Position numbers and translations under genes: made by a program
Source of the DNA: JAPOXK01 sp965220315
GTDB taxonomy: Bacteria > Chloroflexota > Dehalococcoidia > Bin125
DNA: 64,000 nt
Direction of reading: 5' to 3'
Assembly: GCA_965220315.1 (NCBI GenBank)
Contig: CBDCPP010000001.1
Coordinates: forward strand, 1,240,001 to 1,304,000
The notes under the pieces: generated by a model
What the model was told of the DNA's origin: nothing
The model's database searches: none
What the model saw: the letters and a program-made list of their open reading frames with translations, nothing else
Shown here: piece after piece, positions 34,393 through 43,186 of the stretch
Layout: every line of letters starts with the position of its first letter
Position numbering within the stretch: the stretch's first letter is position 1

Positions 34393-35985
34393 TCAGATCC
34401 GCGCCTGAACGACCCGATCGATGCCGGGGATCGAAGCGATGCGATCCACCTCCGGCTGCGTCAGCGCCCGGCCAATCGTCAACACCATCAGCGCCATGCC
34501 GTGCTCCTGACGGCCAACGTCCATTGACGAGATGTTCACACCCATATCGCCAAGCTCCGTCCCTACCGCTCCAATCCGCCCAGGCCGGTCCTCGTTCTCA
34601 AGAAGCAAGATGTGACTGTGGCCATCGGAATGACCATCGCGAGACACGTCGACATGCGCCTCGTCGATTTCGACGATATGACCCACACCGTGCGCCAGTG
34701 TCCCGGCGACGCTTACCTCGCCGATCGATGTCATGAGCCGGACGGTGATCAGGTTGGCGTATTCCTCGCTCTCGGGATTCTTCTCTTCGATCACTTGCCA
34801 ACCGCGGTGCGCGATAACATTGTTCACCGAAACCAAGTTCACGCGCTCCTCGCTGATCGTCTCCAACAAGCCAGCGACCGTAGCCGCCTTGAGCGCGGTG
34901 ACATCATGTTCCGCGATCTCGCCGTCGTAACTGATCCGCACCGAGCGCCACTGGCCGGCGGCCACCTGTGTTGCGAGGGTGCCGCACATCCGCGCGATCT
35001 CCAGATATGGCCCAACCACCTCCAGCGTTTCCGGATCGACGAACGGCGCGTTGACAGCCGCAGTCGCGGGGTGTCCGTCAAGCACCAGCCGGACTTCTCG
35101 CGCCACGTCCAACGCGACTTGTTCTTGCGCCTCTAGTGTCGAAGCACCGAGATGGGGAGTCACCACGACGCGAGGGTGCTCCAAGAGCGCCCTGTCAGAA
35201 GGAGGCTCTTGTTCGAACACGTCCAACGCAGCGCCAGCCAGCTTCCCTGTCTCCAGCGCTTCGAGCAGCGCCTTCTCGTCGACCAGACCACCACGGGCGG
35301 TATTAATGATCCGCGCCTCCGGTTTCATCAGCGCGATTTGGTCCCGGCCAATCAACCGGCGCGTTTCGTCGGTGAGCACTGTGTGTAGTGATACGAAATC
35401 CGCCCGGCGCAACAGATCATCCAAGTCCACGAGCTCAACGCCCACCATGCGCGCGCGCTCGTCTGGAACGTAGGGATCGAATGCGAGCACCTGCATCTCC
35501 ATCGCTCGCAACCGCCGGGCCACCGCCGATCCAACCTGCCCGAGCCCCACCAGTCCCACGGTCTTATCCCGCACTTCGACGCCCAAAAAGGTCTTTCGAT
35601 CCCACTCTCCCCGCCGCAGACTGGAGTCTGCGGCGGGTATATGCCGCGCCAACGCCAACAACAACACGACCGCTAGCTCGGCCGTGGAGACTGTGTTTCC
35701 CATAGGAGCATTGACCACCACCACCCCTTGCTCAGTCGCCGCCGCCACATCGATGTTGTCGACTCCCACTCCCGCACGCGCCACCACCCGCAGCCGTTCG
35801 CCGGCGCGAATCAAATCCCCGGTCACCACTGTTTGGCTCCGCACTACCAAGGCATCGTATTCAGGGATCACTGCCAACAGCTCGTCCGAGCTCAGCCCAA
35901 GCCGCACATCCACCGCCGCCTCCCGCGCGAGCAGATCGATCCCTTCTTGCGCGATTGAATCGCTAACGAGGATCCGTTCGTTCAC
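34393..35985 (-). CDS. serA: D-3-phosphoglycerate dehydrogenase (long ACT form)
   Basis: First enzyme of phosphorylated serine synthesis, about 530 residues. Domains: substrate/nucleotide-binding D-2-hydroxyacid dehydrogenase core (VGLVGLGQVGSAVARRLRAM Rossmann loop; NTARGGLVDEKALLEAL; HLGASTLEAQEQVA with catalytic His), the intervening ASB domain and a C-terminal ACT domain (LLLENEDRPGRIGAVGTELG). The GTG at 35985 gives VNERILVSDS, the family start, 2 bases after the aminotransferase gene; the frame continues upstream inside that gene without homology. The ACT domain suggests serine feedback. Confidence 0.94.
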   Translation of the reverse strand: MNERILVSDSIAQEGIDLLAREAAVDVRLGLSSDELLAVIPEYDALVVRSQTVVTGDLIRAGERLRVVARAGVGVDNIDVAAATEQGVVVVNAPMGNTVSTAELAVVLLLALARHIPAADSSLRRGEWDRKTFLGVEVRDKTVGLVGLGQVGSAVARRLRAMEMQVLAFDPYVPDERARMVGVELVDLDDLLRRADFVSLHTVLTDETRRLIGRDQIALMKPEARIINTARGGLVDEKALLEALETGKLAGAALDVFEQEPPSDRALLEHPRVVVTPHLGASTLEAQEQVALDVAREVRLVLDGHPATAAVNAPFVDPETLEVVGPYLEIARMCGTLATQVAAGQWRSVRISYDGEIAEHDVTALKAATVAGLLETISEERVNLVSVNNVIAHRGWQVIEEKNPESEEYANLITVRLMTSIGEVSVAGTLAHGVGHIVEIDEAHVDVSRDGHSDGHSHILLLENEDRPGRIGAVGTELGDMGVNISSMDVGRQEHGMALMVLTIGRALTQPEVDRIASIPGIDRVVQARI

Positions 35986-35987
35986 GG

Positions 35988-37091
35988 TCAGGCGCACGCG
36001 ACGGCTGCTTCGCTCCCCACCTCGGACAGCGTTGCCCGCAGCGCATCGAGCGCCCGGTCGATGTCCGGCGTGTCCACCCAACCGAGGTGTCCAATCCGGA
36101 AGATCTTACCGGCTAGCTTGCCCTGTCCACCGGCTATCACAGTCCCTCGCTCTTCGCGCAGAACGCGGGCGAGGACCTTTCCATCGACCCCCGCAGGCAC
36201 GCGCACTGCAGTCACCGTATTGGAAGCCACGGCTTCGGCGGCGAGAGGCTCGAGGCCAAGCGCCTTCACGCCCATTCGGGTGTGCTCAGCAACGCGGGCG
36301 TGGCGCTCGAAGATCGCGTCCCGGCCCTCCTGCCGCATGCGCGCGAGCGCAACATCAAGGCCATACAGTACCGGGAGAACAGGTGTCGCGGGCGTCTGGC
36401 CCTTAGCCGCGAAGTCGCGATGCAGGCGCGCATCCAAATAAAACCGCGGCATAGTCGCGCGCTCGGACGCCGCCCAGGCACGGTCGCTGAACGCCAGCAT
36501 CGCCAAGCCGGGCGGCACCAACCACCCCTTCTGCGACGCCGTGACTGCGACATCGACGCCCCAGGCATCCGTTGCCAGTGGAATCGATCCCAAGCTCGAC
36601 ACGGCATCAACCAGTAGGAGAGCATCGCTCTCCGCGTGCACGACGTTGCTGATCTCTTCGAGCGGGTTAGTCACCCCGGTCGAGGTTTCATTGTGTGTCA
36701 CGAGGACGGCGCGGTAATCCGAGTCCGCGCGCAGCGCAGCGCGCACCTGCTCGATCTCCACTACCTGGCCCCACTCGGCCTCCAGCATGGTTACGTCCGT
36801 GCCGTATAGGCTCGCGATCTCGGCGAAGCGGTCACCAAACGCTCCGATGGATATCGCCAGCACGCGGTCACCCGGTGAAAGCGTGTTGACGATCGCGGCC
36901 TCCATCCCGCCCGTGCCGCTGCAGGTCATCAAGAGCACGTCTTGCCGGGTCTGGAAGAACGGCTGAAGACCGCTGGACAAGCGCTCCAGCAGCGCCGCGA
37001 ACTCTGGTCCGCGATGGTTGATCATCTGCCCGCCCACCGCGTCTAGAACGTCGGGCGGGCACGGCGTGGGTCCGGGAATCCGTAGATTCAC
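35988..37091 (-). CDS. Class V aminotransferase (serine-pyruvate / alanine-glyoxylate type)
   Basis: PLP enzyme of the AGXT/serine-pyruvate family, 367 residues. Start NLRIPGPTPCPPDVLDAVGG; cofactor-contacting MTCSGTGGMEAAIVNTL; LVTHNETSTGVTNPLEEI; aspartate DAVSSLGSIPLATDAW; PLP lysine in TASQKGWLVPPGLAML. C-terminal substrate Arg region IFRIGHLGWVDTPD. It is directly upstream of serA, so it may act as the phosphoserine (or serine:glyoxylate-type) aminotransferase in place of SerC; that is an inference from position. Confidence 0.9.
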   Translation of the reverse strand: MNLRIPGPTPCPPDVLDAVGGQMINHRGPEFAALLERLSSGLQPFFQTRQDVLLMTCSGTGGMEAAIVNTLSPGDRVLAISIGAFGDRFAEIASLYGTDVTMLEAEWGQVVEIEQVRAALRADSDYRAVLVTHNETSTGVTNPLEEISNVVHAESDALLLVDAVSSLGSIPLATDAWGVDVAVTASQKGWLVPPGLAMLAFSDRAWAASERATMPRFYLDARLHRDFAAKGQTPATPVLPVLYGLDVALARMRQEGRDAIFERHARVAEHTRMGVKALGLEPLAAEAVASNTVTAVRVPAGVDGKVLARVLREERGTVIAGGQGKLAGKIFRIGHLGWVDTPDIDRALDALRATLSEVGSEAAVACA

Positions 37092-37213
37092 CTAATGGCC
37101 TCCATAGTCACCGCGCGCGGGATTGCACTGATGATATGCAGGGCCTTCAACACTGGGCAATGCCTCTGGGTTACGCAAGTGACGTGCTAGCCTTCTCATG
37201 AAGGCATGCCGGC

Positions 37214-38575
37214 ATGTCCAATCCGTATCGTGCGTTACCAAGCGTCGACCGCATCCTGCAGCATCCCGCCGTCGCGCCTCTGCGGGGACGCTACGCCAAC
37301 GGCCGTCTAGCCGAGCAGGCGCGCGCAGTCTTGGAGCGCGCCCGCGGCGACCTCGCCAACTGCTCGCGCAGCCCCGCCGACCTCGAAGGACTCGCCCAGG
37401 CGGTCGTCGCCAGTATGGAAGCATTGGACCGCCCGCCTCTGCGCCCCGTCATCAACGCGACCGGCGTCGTGCTGCACACCAACCTCGGCCGTGCACCCCT
37501 CTCGGACGCCACCCGCGCTGCCATGGACGCGGCGGGCCGCGGCTTCTCCAATCTCGAGTACGACCTCGCCGCCGGCCGGCGCGGCTCCCGCTTCGACCAT
37601 CTCAGCGCGCTCCTCAAAACGGTAACCGGCGCCGAAGCGGGCCTCGCCGTGAACAACAACGCCTCCGCCCTCCTCCTCAGCCTCGCCGCGCTCGCCGCAG
37701 GGCGGGAGGTCGTCGTTAGCCGCGGCCAAGCCGTCGAAATCGGTGGTGGCTTCCGTATCCCAGACATCGTGCGACAGAGCGGCGCCACCCTCGTCGAAGT
37801 CGGCACGACCAACCGCACTCGCATCGACGACTACCGCGGCGCCCTCGGCGCCGCGGGCGGCGCGCTTCTGCGGATCCACGCCAGCAACTTCAAGATCATC
37901 GGCTTCACCGAGCAGCCCTCACTCTCCGAGATGCGTACCGTTGCCAACGAGGGCGGCGCCCTCCTTCTCGACGATCTCGGTTCCGGCTGTCTCCTCGATA
38001 CCCAACGCTACGGTCTCTCGCCCGAGCCCACCGTGCAGGACAGCCTCGCCAACGGCGCAGACCTCGCCCTCTTTTCGGGTGACAAGCTCCTCGGCGGGCC
38101 GCAAGCTGGCATCATCATCGGGCGCGCCGAGATCGTCGCCAAGATCGGAAGCCACCCGCTCGCCCGTGCCGTCCGCCCCGACAAGACAACCATCGCCGGC
38201 CTCGCCGCCACACTGCGGCACTATCTCCTCGGCGAGGCCGAGACGCAGATCCCCGTCTGGCGCATGATCGCCACCCCCGTTGACACGCTAGGACAGCGCG
38301 CAAGAACCTGGCGCGACGCCATCGGCACCGGTGCCGTGATCGACGCGCGATCGATGGTCGGCGGCGGCTCGCTACCCGGCGAGAGTTTGCCGACCCGCGC
38401 GCTCGCGCTCACGCTCAGTGGCGGCGCAAGCCGGCTCGCGGACCGCCTGCGGACCGGCAAGCTCGCCATCGTCGCACGCGTCGAAGACGACTCCCTCCTC
38501 CTCGATCCGCGCACCGTCGACCCGAGCGAAGACGAAGCCGTGATCGGCGGCTTGCAGCGAGTCCTCTCAACCTGA
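37214..38575 (+). CDS. selA: L-seryl-tRNA(Sec) selenium transferase
   Basis: SelA, 453 residues, converts Ser-tRNA(Sec) to selenocysteinyl-tRNA using selenophosphate. Typical blocks: YRALPSVDRIL start, INATGVVLHTNLGRAPLS, NNNASALLLSLAALA, SRGQAVEIGGGFRIPDI, EVGTTNRTRIDDY, LLLDDLGSGCLLDT and the PLP lysine in FSGDKLLGGPQAGIIIG. Length and motifs are complete. No selB, selD or tRNA(Sec) gene is seen in the window. It is divergent from the aminotransferase gene. Confidence 0.93.
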   Translation: MSNPYRALPSVDRILQHPAVAPLRGRYANGRLAEQARAVLERARGDLANCSRSPADLEGLAQAVVASMEALDRPPLRPVINATGVVLHTNLGRAPLSDATRAAMDAAGRGFSNLEYDLAAGRRGSRFDHLSALLKTVTGAEAGLAVNNNASALLLSLAALAAGREVVVSRGQAVEIGGGFRIPDIVRQSGATLVEVGTTNRTRIDDYRGALGAAGGALLRIHASNFKIIGFTEQPSLSEMRTVANEGGALLLDDLGSGCLLDTQRYGLSPEPTVQDSLANGADLALFSGDKLLGGPQAGIIIGRAEIVAKIGSHPLARAVRPDKTTIAGLAATLRHYLLGEAETQIPVWRMIATPVDTLGQRARTWRDAIGTGAVIDARSMVGGGSLPGESLPTRALALTLSGGASRLADRLRTGKLAIVARVEDDSLLLDPRTVDPSEDEAVIGGLQRVLST

Positions 38576-38630
38576 GCACCCCGCTGCGCCCGGTACAATA
38601 GCTATTGCGGGGAACTACCAAGGGAGCTGT

Positions 38631-39995
38631 ATGGCGTCGCCTGTATTCGCCTGCGTCGCGCCTCACCCTCCCATCATCGTGCCTGCCGTGGGGCGCGGTC
38701 GCGAGAAAGAGGCGAGTGCCACCATCGCAGCGATGGACGCACTTCACGATGCTCTGCGGGACGCCTCGCCGGAGCTGCTCTTGATCATCTGCCCGCACGG
38801 TCCCATCGAACGCGATCGCTTTGGGGTGCTCACCGGACCTCTGCGCGGCGATCTGAGTTACTTCGGCGCCGGCAGCGAGCGGTTCGCCCTCAAGACGGAC
38901 CGTGATTTCGTCGCTGCTCTGTTGACCGAAGCCGAGCACCGCGGCATCCCGATCCACCCGCTCGATCGTTGGAACCCCAACGACCACTCCGCCTGGGTTC
39001 CCCTTCACTACCTGCAGGACGCCGCTCCAGACACGCCTGTCGTGACGATCGCCGTAAGCCTCCTGCGCCCGCATGATCACTACGCTCTGGGTCAGGCGAT
39101 AGCAGCCGTCATCGCCCACTCCGACAAGCGCGTCGCGATCATCGCCTCCGCCGATGGCTCCCATGCCCTCAAGGCCGAAGGCCCGTACGGCTTCAACCCA
39201 GCCGGACCTCGCTGGGAAGACGCATTTCAACACGCCCTCGCCGACTGGGACCCCGACACCGTGCTCGGCTTCGACGAGGTCTTCCGCCGTGAGGCCGCGG
39301 AGGACTCCGTGCCATCCGTCGCGATGCTGATGGGCGCACTCTCCCTCGACGACGTGCAACCGCAGATCATCGCCGCCGAGGCACCCTGGGGCGTGGGCTA
39401 CACCACCGCCCTCATCGACATCCAACCACGCGCGGCTGGCAGGGAAACTTCACCCGCTCCGGGGATCGTGCGCCTCGCCCGGGCTGCTGTGGAAGCCTAC
39501 GTTCGCGACGGCACCTATCTGAGTGACGACCAAGTACACGATCCGCGCTGGCTTGAGCGGCGGGGCGCCACTTTCGTCTCCATTTTCAATACGGCCGGCG
39601 AATTGCGAGGTTGTATTGGAACCACTACTCCGCGGCAGGCGAGCCTCGCGGCAGAGGTCATCCACAATGCCATCGCGGCCGCCAGCGCCGACCCGCGCTT
39701 CAGCCCGGTCGTCCCCGACGAACTCGACCAACTGCGGTATAAGGTTGATCTCCTCTCGCCGCCGGAGCGCGTCTACAATGAATCACAGCTCGATGCCCGT
39801 CGATACGGCGTCGTCGTCGAGAACGGCCAGCAGCGCGGTGTCCTCTTGCCCAACCTCGACGGCGTCGAGACGCCTGCGCAGCAAGTGGAGATCGCACGCC
39901 AAAAAGCAGCGATCGCGCCCCGCGACACCGCCACCCTCTATCGATTCGAAGTCACGCGCTACAGCGAGCCATCACCCACGCCCACTCAGGAGTAA
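38631..39995 (+). CDS. LigB/MEMO-like domain fused to AMMECR1 domain
   Basis: 454-residue fusion. Residues about 5-270 form a class III extradiol-dioxygenase-like (LigB/MEMO) domain: CVAPHPPIIVPAVGRG, LLIICPHGPIERDRFG, NDHSAWVPLHYL, ADGSHALKAEGPYGF. Residues about 285-450 form an AMMECR1 domain with FVSIFNTAGELRGCIGTTTP, AAASADPRFSPVVPDEL and LLPNLDGVETPAQQVEIARQ. The AMMECR1-MEMO-radical SAM trio is a known but functionally obscure system; here two parts are in one chain and no radical SAM gene is seen. The gene follows selA by 55 bases and precedes mutS2. Confidence 0.87.
   Translation: MASPVFACVAPHPPIIVPAVGRGREKEASATIAAMDALHDALRDASPELLLIICPHGPIERDRFGVLTGPLRGDLSYFGAGSERFALKTDRDFVAALLTEAEHRGIPIHPLDRWNPNDHSAWVPLHYLQDAAPDTPVVTIAVSLLRPHDHYALGQAIAAVIAHSDKRVAIIASADGSHALKAEGPYGFNPAGPRWEDAFQHALADWDPDTVLGFDEVFRREAAEDSVPSVAMLMGALSLDDVQPQIIAAEAPWGVGYTTALIDIQPRAAGRETSPAPGIVRLARAAVEAYVRDGTYLSDDQVHDPRWLERRGATFVSIFNTAGELRGCIGTTTPRQASLAAEVIHNAIAAASADPRFSPVVPDELDQLRYKVDLLSPPERVYNESQLDARRYGVVVENGQQRGVLLPNLDGVETPAQQVEIARQKAAIAPRDTATLYRFEVTRYSEPSPTPTQE
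39988..39992 (+). promoter_or_regulatory. Shine-Dalgarno site for a CTG start of mutS2
   Basis: AGGAG at the very end of the upstream gene, 6 bases before an in-frame CTG at 39999. The first canonical start (GTG 40020) is 27 bases away from it and has no comparable site. Confidence 0.6.
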
Positions 39996-39998
39996 CCG

Positions 39999-42401
39999 CT
40001 GGACGCCAAGACGCTCGAAGTGCTCGAATTCACCAAGATCCGAGACCGGTTGACAGTTCACTGCACCTTGGAAGCCGGCCGCGCGCTGGCGCGCGTGCTC
40101 ATGCCCAGCGATGACCGCGAGGAAGTGCTGCGCCGACAGCGGCTGACAGCCGAGGGTAAGCGCTTGCGGCGAATCAAGCCACGCTTCACCATCGGCGCGC
40201 CTGAGGACCCCACGCCTCTCGTCCAATCGGCAGCCCGTGGGGGGCGACTCACGGCCTCCGAACTCTTAGACGTGCTCGGCTTCGTCCGCGCCGCCCGGCA
40301 CACCCGCAACCACGTGATTCCTCTCGGCGACCGTATCCCCACGCTGGCGGCGATCGCCAAGCGGATCGGCGATTTCACGTCCCTCATTGACGCTCTCGAT
40401 CTCGCGATCGGCGCGCGCGGCGAAATCTTGGACAGCGCCAGCCCTGAACTCCCCGAGCGGCGCCGCGCCATCCAGGTCACACACGACCGCCTGCACGATC
40501 GTATGGAGCGACTGCTGCGGCAAGCCGTATCCCGTGGCCTAGCCCAAGAGCCGATTATGACGGAGCGCGATGGCCGCTACGTCGTGCCGATCAAAGCAGA
40601 TGCCAAGCGCGATTTTCCCGGCATCGTACACGGCGTCTCCTCCAGCGGCGCCACGCTTTTCATCGAGCCACTCGGCGCGGTGGAGCCTGGCAATGCTTGG
40701 CGCGAGGCGCGCGCACGCGAAGAGCAGGAGGTGGAAAGTATTCTTCGCCGCCTCAGTGCAGCCGTCGGCGAGGAGGCCGGCCCGATCCGCCGGGCCGCTG
40801 CTGCCATGGGGGAGATAGACCTCACTCTCGCTAAGGCCGATCTCGCCGCCGACCTTGACGCGCCTCTTCCACACGAGGGGCTCGCCGATGATGAAGCGGC
40901 GAACTGGATCGTGGAAGCACCTGGCGAGCTGCGCCTGGAGGCGGCGCGCCATCCTCTGCTCAGCGGCGACATCGTCCCGATCTCTCTCTCCGCCGGAGCC
41001 GATCACCGCGGCGTCTTGATCACCGGCCCGAACACCGGCGGCAAAACCGTCGCGCTCAAGACCACGGGCCTGCTCACATTGATGGCGCTCGCCGGCCTGC
41101 CGGTTCCCGCCGAGCTCGGCAGCCGCATCCCGGTCTACACCACCGTAGCGGCCGACATCGGCGACGAGCAGAGTATCGAACAGTCGCTCTCGACCTTCTC
41201 CTCCCACATGCGCAACATCATCCGCATTCTGGAGAGCGCCGATGTCCGCGCGCTCGTCTTGCTGGACGAGCTGGGTGCAGGCACCGATCCTACGGAAGGC
41301 GCGGCACTCGGTCGTGCCATCCTCACGCACCTGCTCGCCCTCGACGCTACCTTCGTCGCTACCACCCACCACAGCGAACTCAAGCTCTTCGCTCACGAGA
41401 CTCCCGGCGTGATCAACGCATCCGTTGAATTCGACGACGAGACTCTCTCCCCAACCTACCGTCTCAGCCTTGGCTTGCCGGGCCGCAGCAACGCGATCGC
41501 CATCGCCGAGCGCCTCGGTCTGCCGCCTGCCGTGCTGGACGATGCCCGCGCCGTCTACGCTCCCGGCGAGCAAAGCGTCGAGCGGCTCCTCACCGAGCTG
41601 CAACGCGAGCGTAACGCCGCCTCTGCTGCGCGCCGCGCCGAGGAGTTCGCGCGCCGCGAGGCGGAGGAGATCCGCAGGCATCTCCGCCGCCGACTCGACG
41701 AAGTGGAGAGTGAGCGCGATCGCGTCCTTGCGCAGACCGAAGCCGAGATGGAGCACGAGCTGACCGCGATGCGGAACGTCATCCGCGACGCCGAGAAACG
41801 CCTCGCCACTGCTCGTAAGGTCGAAGTGCAAGCAGCGCAAGCGCAAGCGGCGGCCGGCCGCACCCGCCTGGCCAGCATCCGTCAAGAGCGCGCCGACATC
41901 GCCGAGAAGCGCGCGGCAGCGGACCCCGCGACTCGTGGCGCACCCGTCGACCCGAGCGCGATTCGTCCCGGCCAAATTGTCCGCTTGCACGGTGTCCCCC
42001 AGCCCGGCGAGGCGCTCGGCACACTCAACGACGACGGTACGATCGCCGTGCAGCTGGGAGCATTGCGCACACGCGTCCGCGCCGACCAGATCATCGCGGT
42101 TGGAGGACGGGATACCCGCTCCGGTGCCGTGCGGATATCCGTCGGCGCGGCCGATCCCGGCTCTCGCATTGAAGTGCGTGGGCGTACGCTCGACGAGGCC
42201 CTGCCGACCGTCGAGAGCTTCGTAGACCAAGCCTTCCGCGCCGGTCTGGAGCGCATTGAGGTCGTGCACGGCAAAGGAACCGGTACACTACGGCGAGCTG
42301 TGCGTGACCTGCTACGCCGTCATCCTCTAGTGACGAAGTACGCTCCAGCCGAACGCAACGAAGGGGGCGAGGGCGTTACTATCGTCCACCTCGCGATCTG
42401 A
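39999..42401 (+). CDS. mutS2: Endonuclease MutS2 (recombination suppressor / ribosome rescue)
   Basis: MutS2, about 800 residues. Core helical domain with SSSGATLFIEPLGAVEPGN, ATPase with Walker A GPNTGGKT near residue 344, Walker B VLLDELGAGTDPTEGAALG and THHSELKLFAHETPGV; a long coiled coil (about 520-640, RRAEEFARREAEEIRRHLRR) and a C-terminal Smr domain (HGKGTGTLRRAVRDLLRRHP). The conserved family N-terminus, TLEVLEFTKIRDRL, begins upstream of the GTG at 40020; LDAKTLEVLEF starts at a CTG (39999) with AGGAG six bases before it, so I place the start there. Confidence 0.93.
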   Translation: MDAKTLEVLEFTKIRDRLTVHCTLEAGRALARVLMPSDDREEVLRRQRLTAEGKRLRRIKPRFTIGAPEDPTPLVQSAARGGRLTASELLDVLGFVRAARHTRNHVIPLGDRIPTLAAIAKRIGDFTSLIDALDLAIGARGEILDSASPELPERRRAIQVTHDRLHDRMERLLRQAVSRGLAQEPIMTERDGRYVVPIKADAKRDFPGIVHGVSSSGATLFIEPLGAVEPGNAWREARAREEQEVESILRRLSAAVGEEAGPIRRAAAAMGEIDLTLAKADLAADLDAPLPHEGLADDEAANWIVEAPGELRLEAARHPLLSGDIVPISLSAGADHRGVLITGPNTGGKTVALKTTGLLTLMALAGLPVPAELGSRIPVYTTVAADIGDEQSIEQSLSTFSSHMRNIIRILESADVRALVLLDELGAGTDPTEGAALGRAILTHLLALDATFVATTHHSELKLFAHETPGVINASVEFDDETLSPTYRLSLGLPGRSNAIAIAERLGLPPAVLDDARAVYAPGEQSVERLLTELQRERNAASAARRAEEFARREAEEIRRHLRRRLDEVESERDRVLAQTEAEMEHELTAMRNVIRDAEKRLATARKVEVQAAQAQAAAGRTRLASIRQERADIAEKRAAADPATRGAPVDPSAIRPGQIVRLHGVPQPGEALGTLNDDGTIAVQLGALRTRVRADQIIAVGGRDTRSGAVRISVGAADPGSRIEVRGRTLDEALPTVESFVDQAFRAGLERIEVVHGKGTGTLRRAVRDLLRRHPLVTKYAPAERNEGGEGVTIVHLAI

Positions 42402-43024
42402 TGGCAGTCCTCCGTCGTTTCGCCAAGGCCTTAATCCACCCGGACGACGTGCAGCGGCGGCGGCAGACCGTGCTGGAGATCGGCGCCCAGGAATTCCTCT
42501 CCAAGCTGCGAGTACGCCAGGGTCGCAAGGGCGGACAAGGTTACGGCGGTTGGGAACTCAGCAACATCGCGGAGCCTTCTTTTTGGTCGACTCTGCTTCT
42601 TTCGCAACGGCGCCAGCGCTTTGCCATGCGCCTCGTCGACCAGCAGTACCCGGGCACCGCCGCCGTCACTCCCTACGTGAAGGAAAAGCAGGCCACGCAA
42701 GAGATCCTCGACGCCATCCCCGGCATTGACGCGGGCTCCCTCATCGGCTTCGCCGATGTCGCCATCAGCCAATTCCAACCCGCAAGCATGAAGGGCGAGC
42801 CGCTCGTCCCGCCGCATGCGGCCATGGAGATCCTGAAAGCCGTGCTATTGCGCGGGGCCATGGTGGGCGAACTGCGGGCGGAGGCCGCGCGCGCTGCCTG
42901 GCTTGCCGCTCATCCGGAGGCTGGGTCTGAACCCGATCGCCACTGGCGGACGGCGCAGGGCAAGGCTGAGTCGCTCTACCAGGGCTGGAACAAGGCGCGA
43001 GGTCGCAGGCGCGCCTTCGCTTAG
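42401..43024 (+). CDS. Conserved-looking protein of unknown function
   Basis: 207-residue soluble, basic protein whose ATG overlaps the mutS2 stop by 1 base, so it is co-translated with mutS2. I do not recognise a family. Features: N-terminal FAKALIHPDDVQRRRQTVLE, then VRQGRKGGQGYGGWELSNIA, a middle segment QQYPGTAAVTPYVKEKQATQ, and a helical Ala/Arg-rich C-terminus ending in KARGRRRAFA. There is no signal peptide or membrane helix. The basic tail would allow nucleic-acid or phosphate binding, but this is not evidence of function. Confidence 0.72.
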   Translation: MAVLRRFAKALIHPDDVQRRRQTVLEIGAQEFLSKLRVRQGRKGGQGYGGWELSNIAEPSFWSTLLLSQRRQRFAMRLVDQQYPGTAAVTPYVKEKQATQEILDAIPGIDAGSLIGFADVAISQFQPASMKGEPLVPPHAAMEILKAVLLRGAMVGELRAEAARAAWLAAHPEAGSEPDRHWRTAQGKAESLYQGWNKARGRRRAFA

Positions 43025-43186
43025 CCCGTCCGTGCGGTCGTGTCTCGGCGCTATCCTGGCGTCAGACACCGCCTCGACTCAGCAGGCTGATAATGGACTC
43101 GTAACGAGGAACAGCAACAGAGAGGCCGACCCATCGCCACGCGCAAGCGTCCTCCGCCCAGCGCCACGCTCTTCGACTCCGCCAAC

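Noticed and set aside
38594..38599. TACAAT as a -10 promoter for the LigB-AMMECR1 gene
   Set aside because: No matching -35 element at the right distance; a chance hexamer cannot be excluded.
40539..42269. Long open frame on the minus strand opposite mutS2 (also similar ones opposite rarA at 43079-44596, the peptidase at 46996-48879 and the A2M gene at 50266-52065)
   Set aside because: These are antisense to clearly homologous genes, arise from high third-position GC, and have no recognisable domains.
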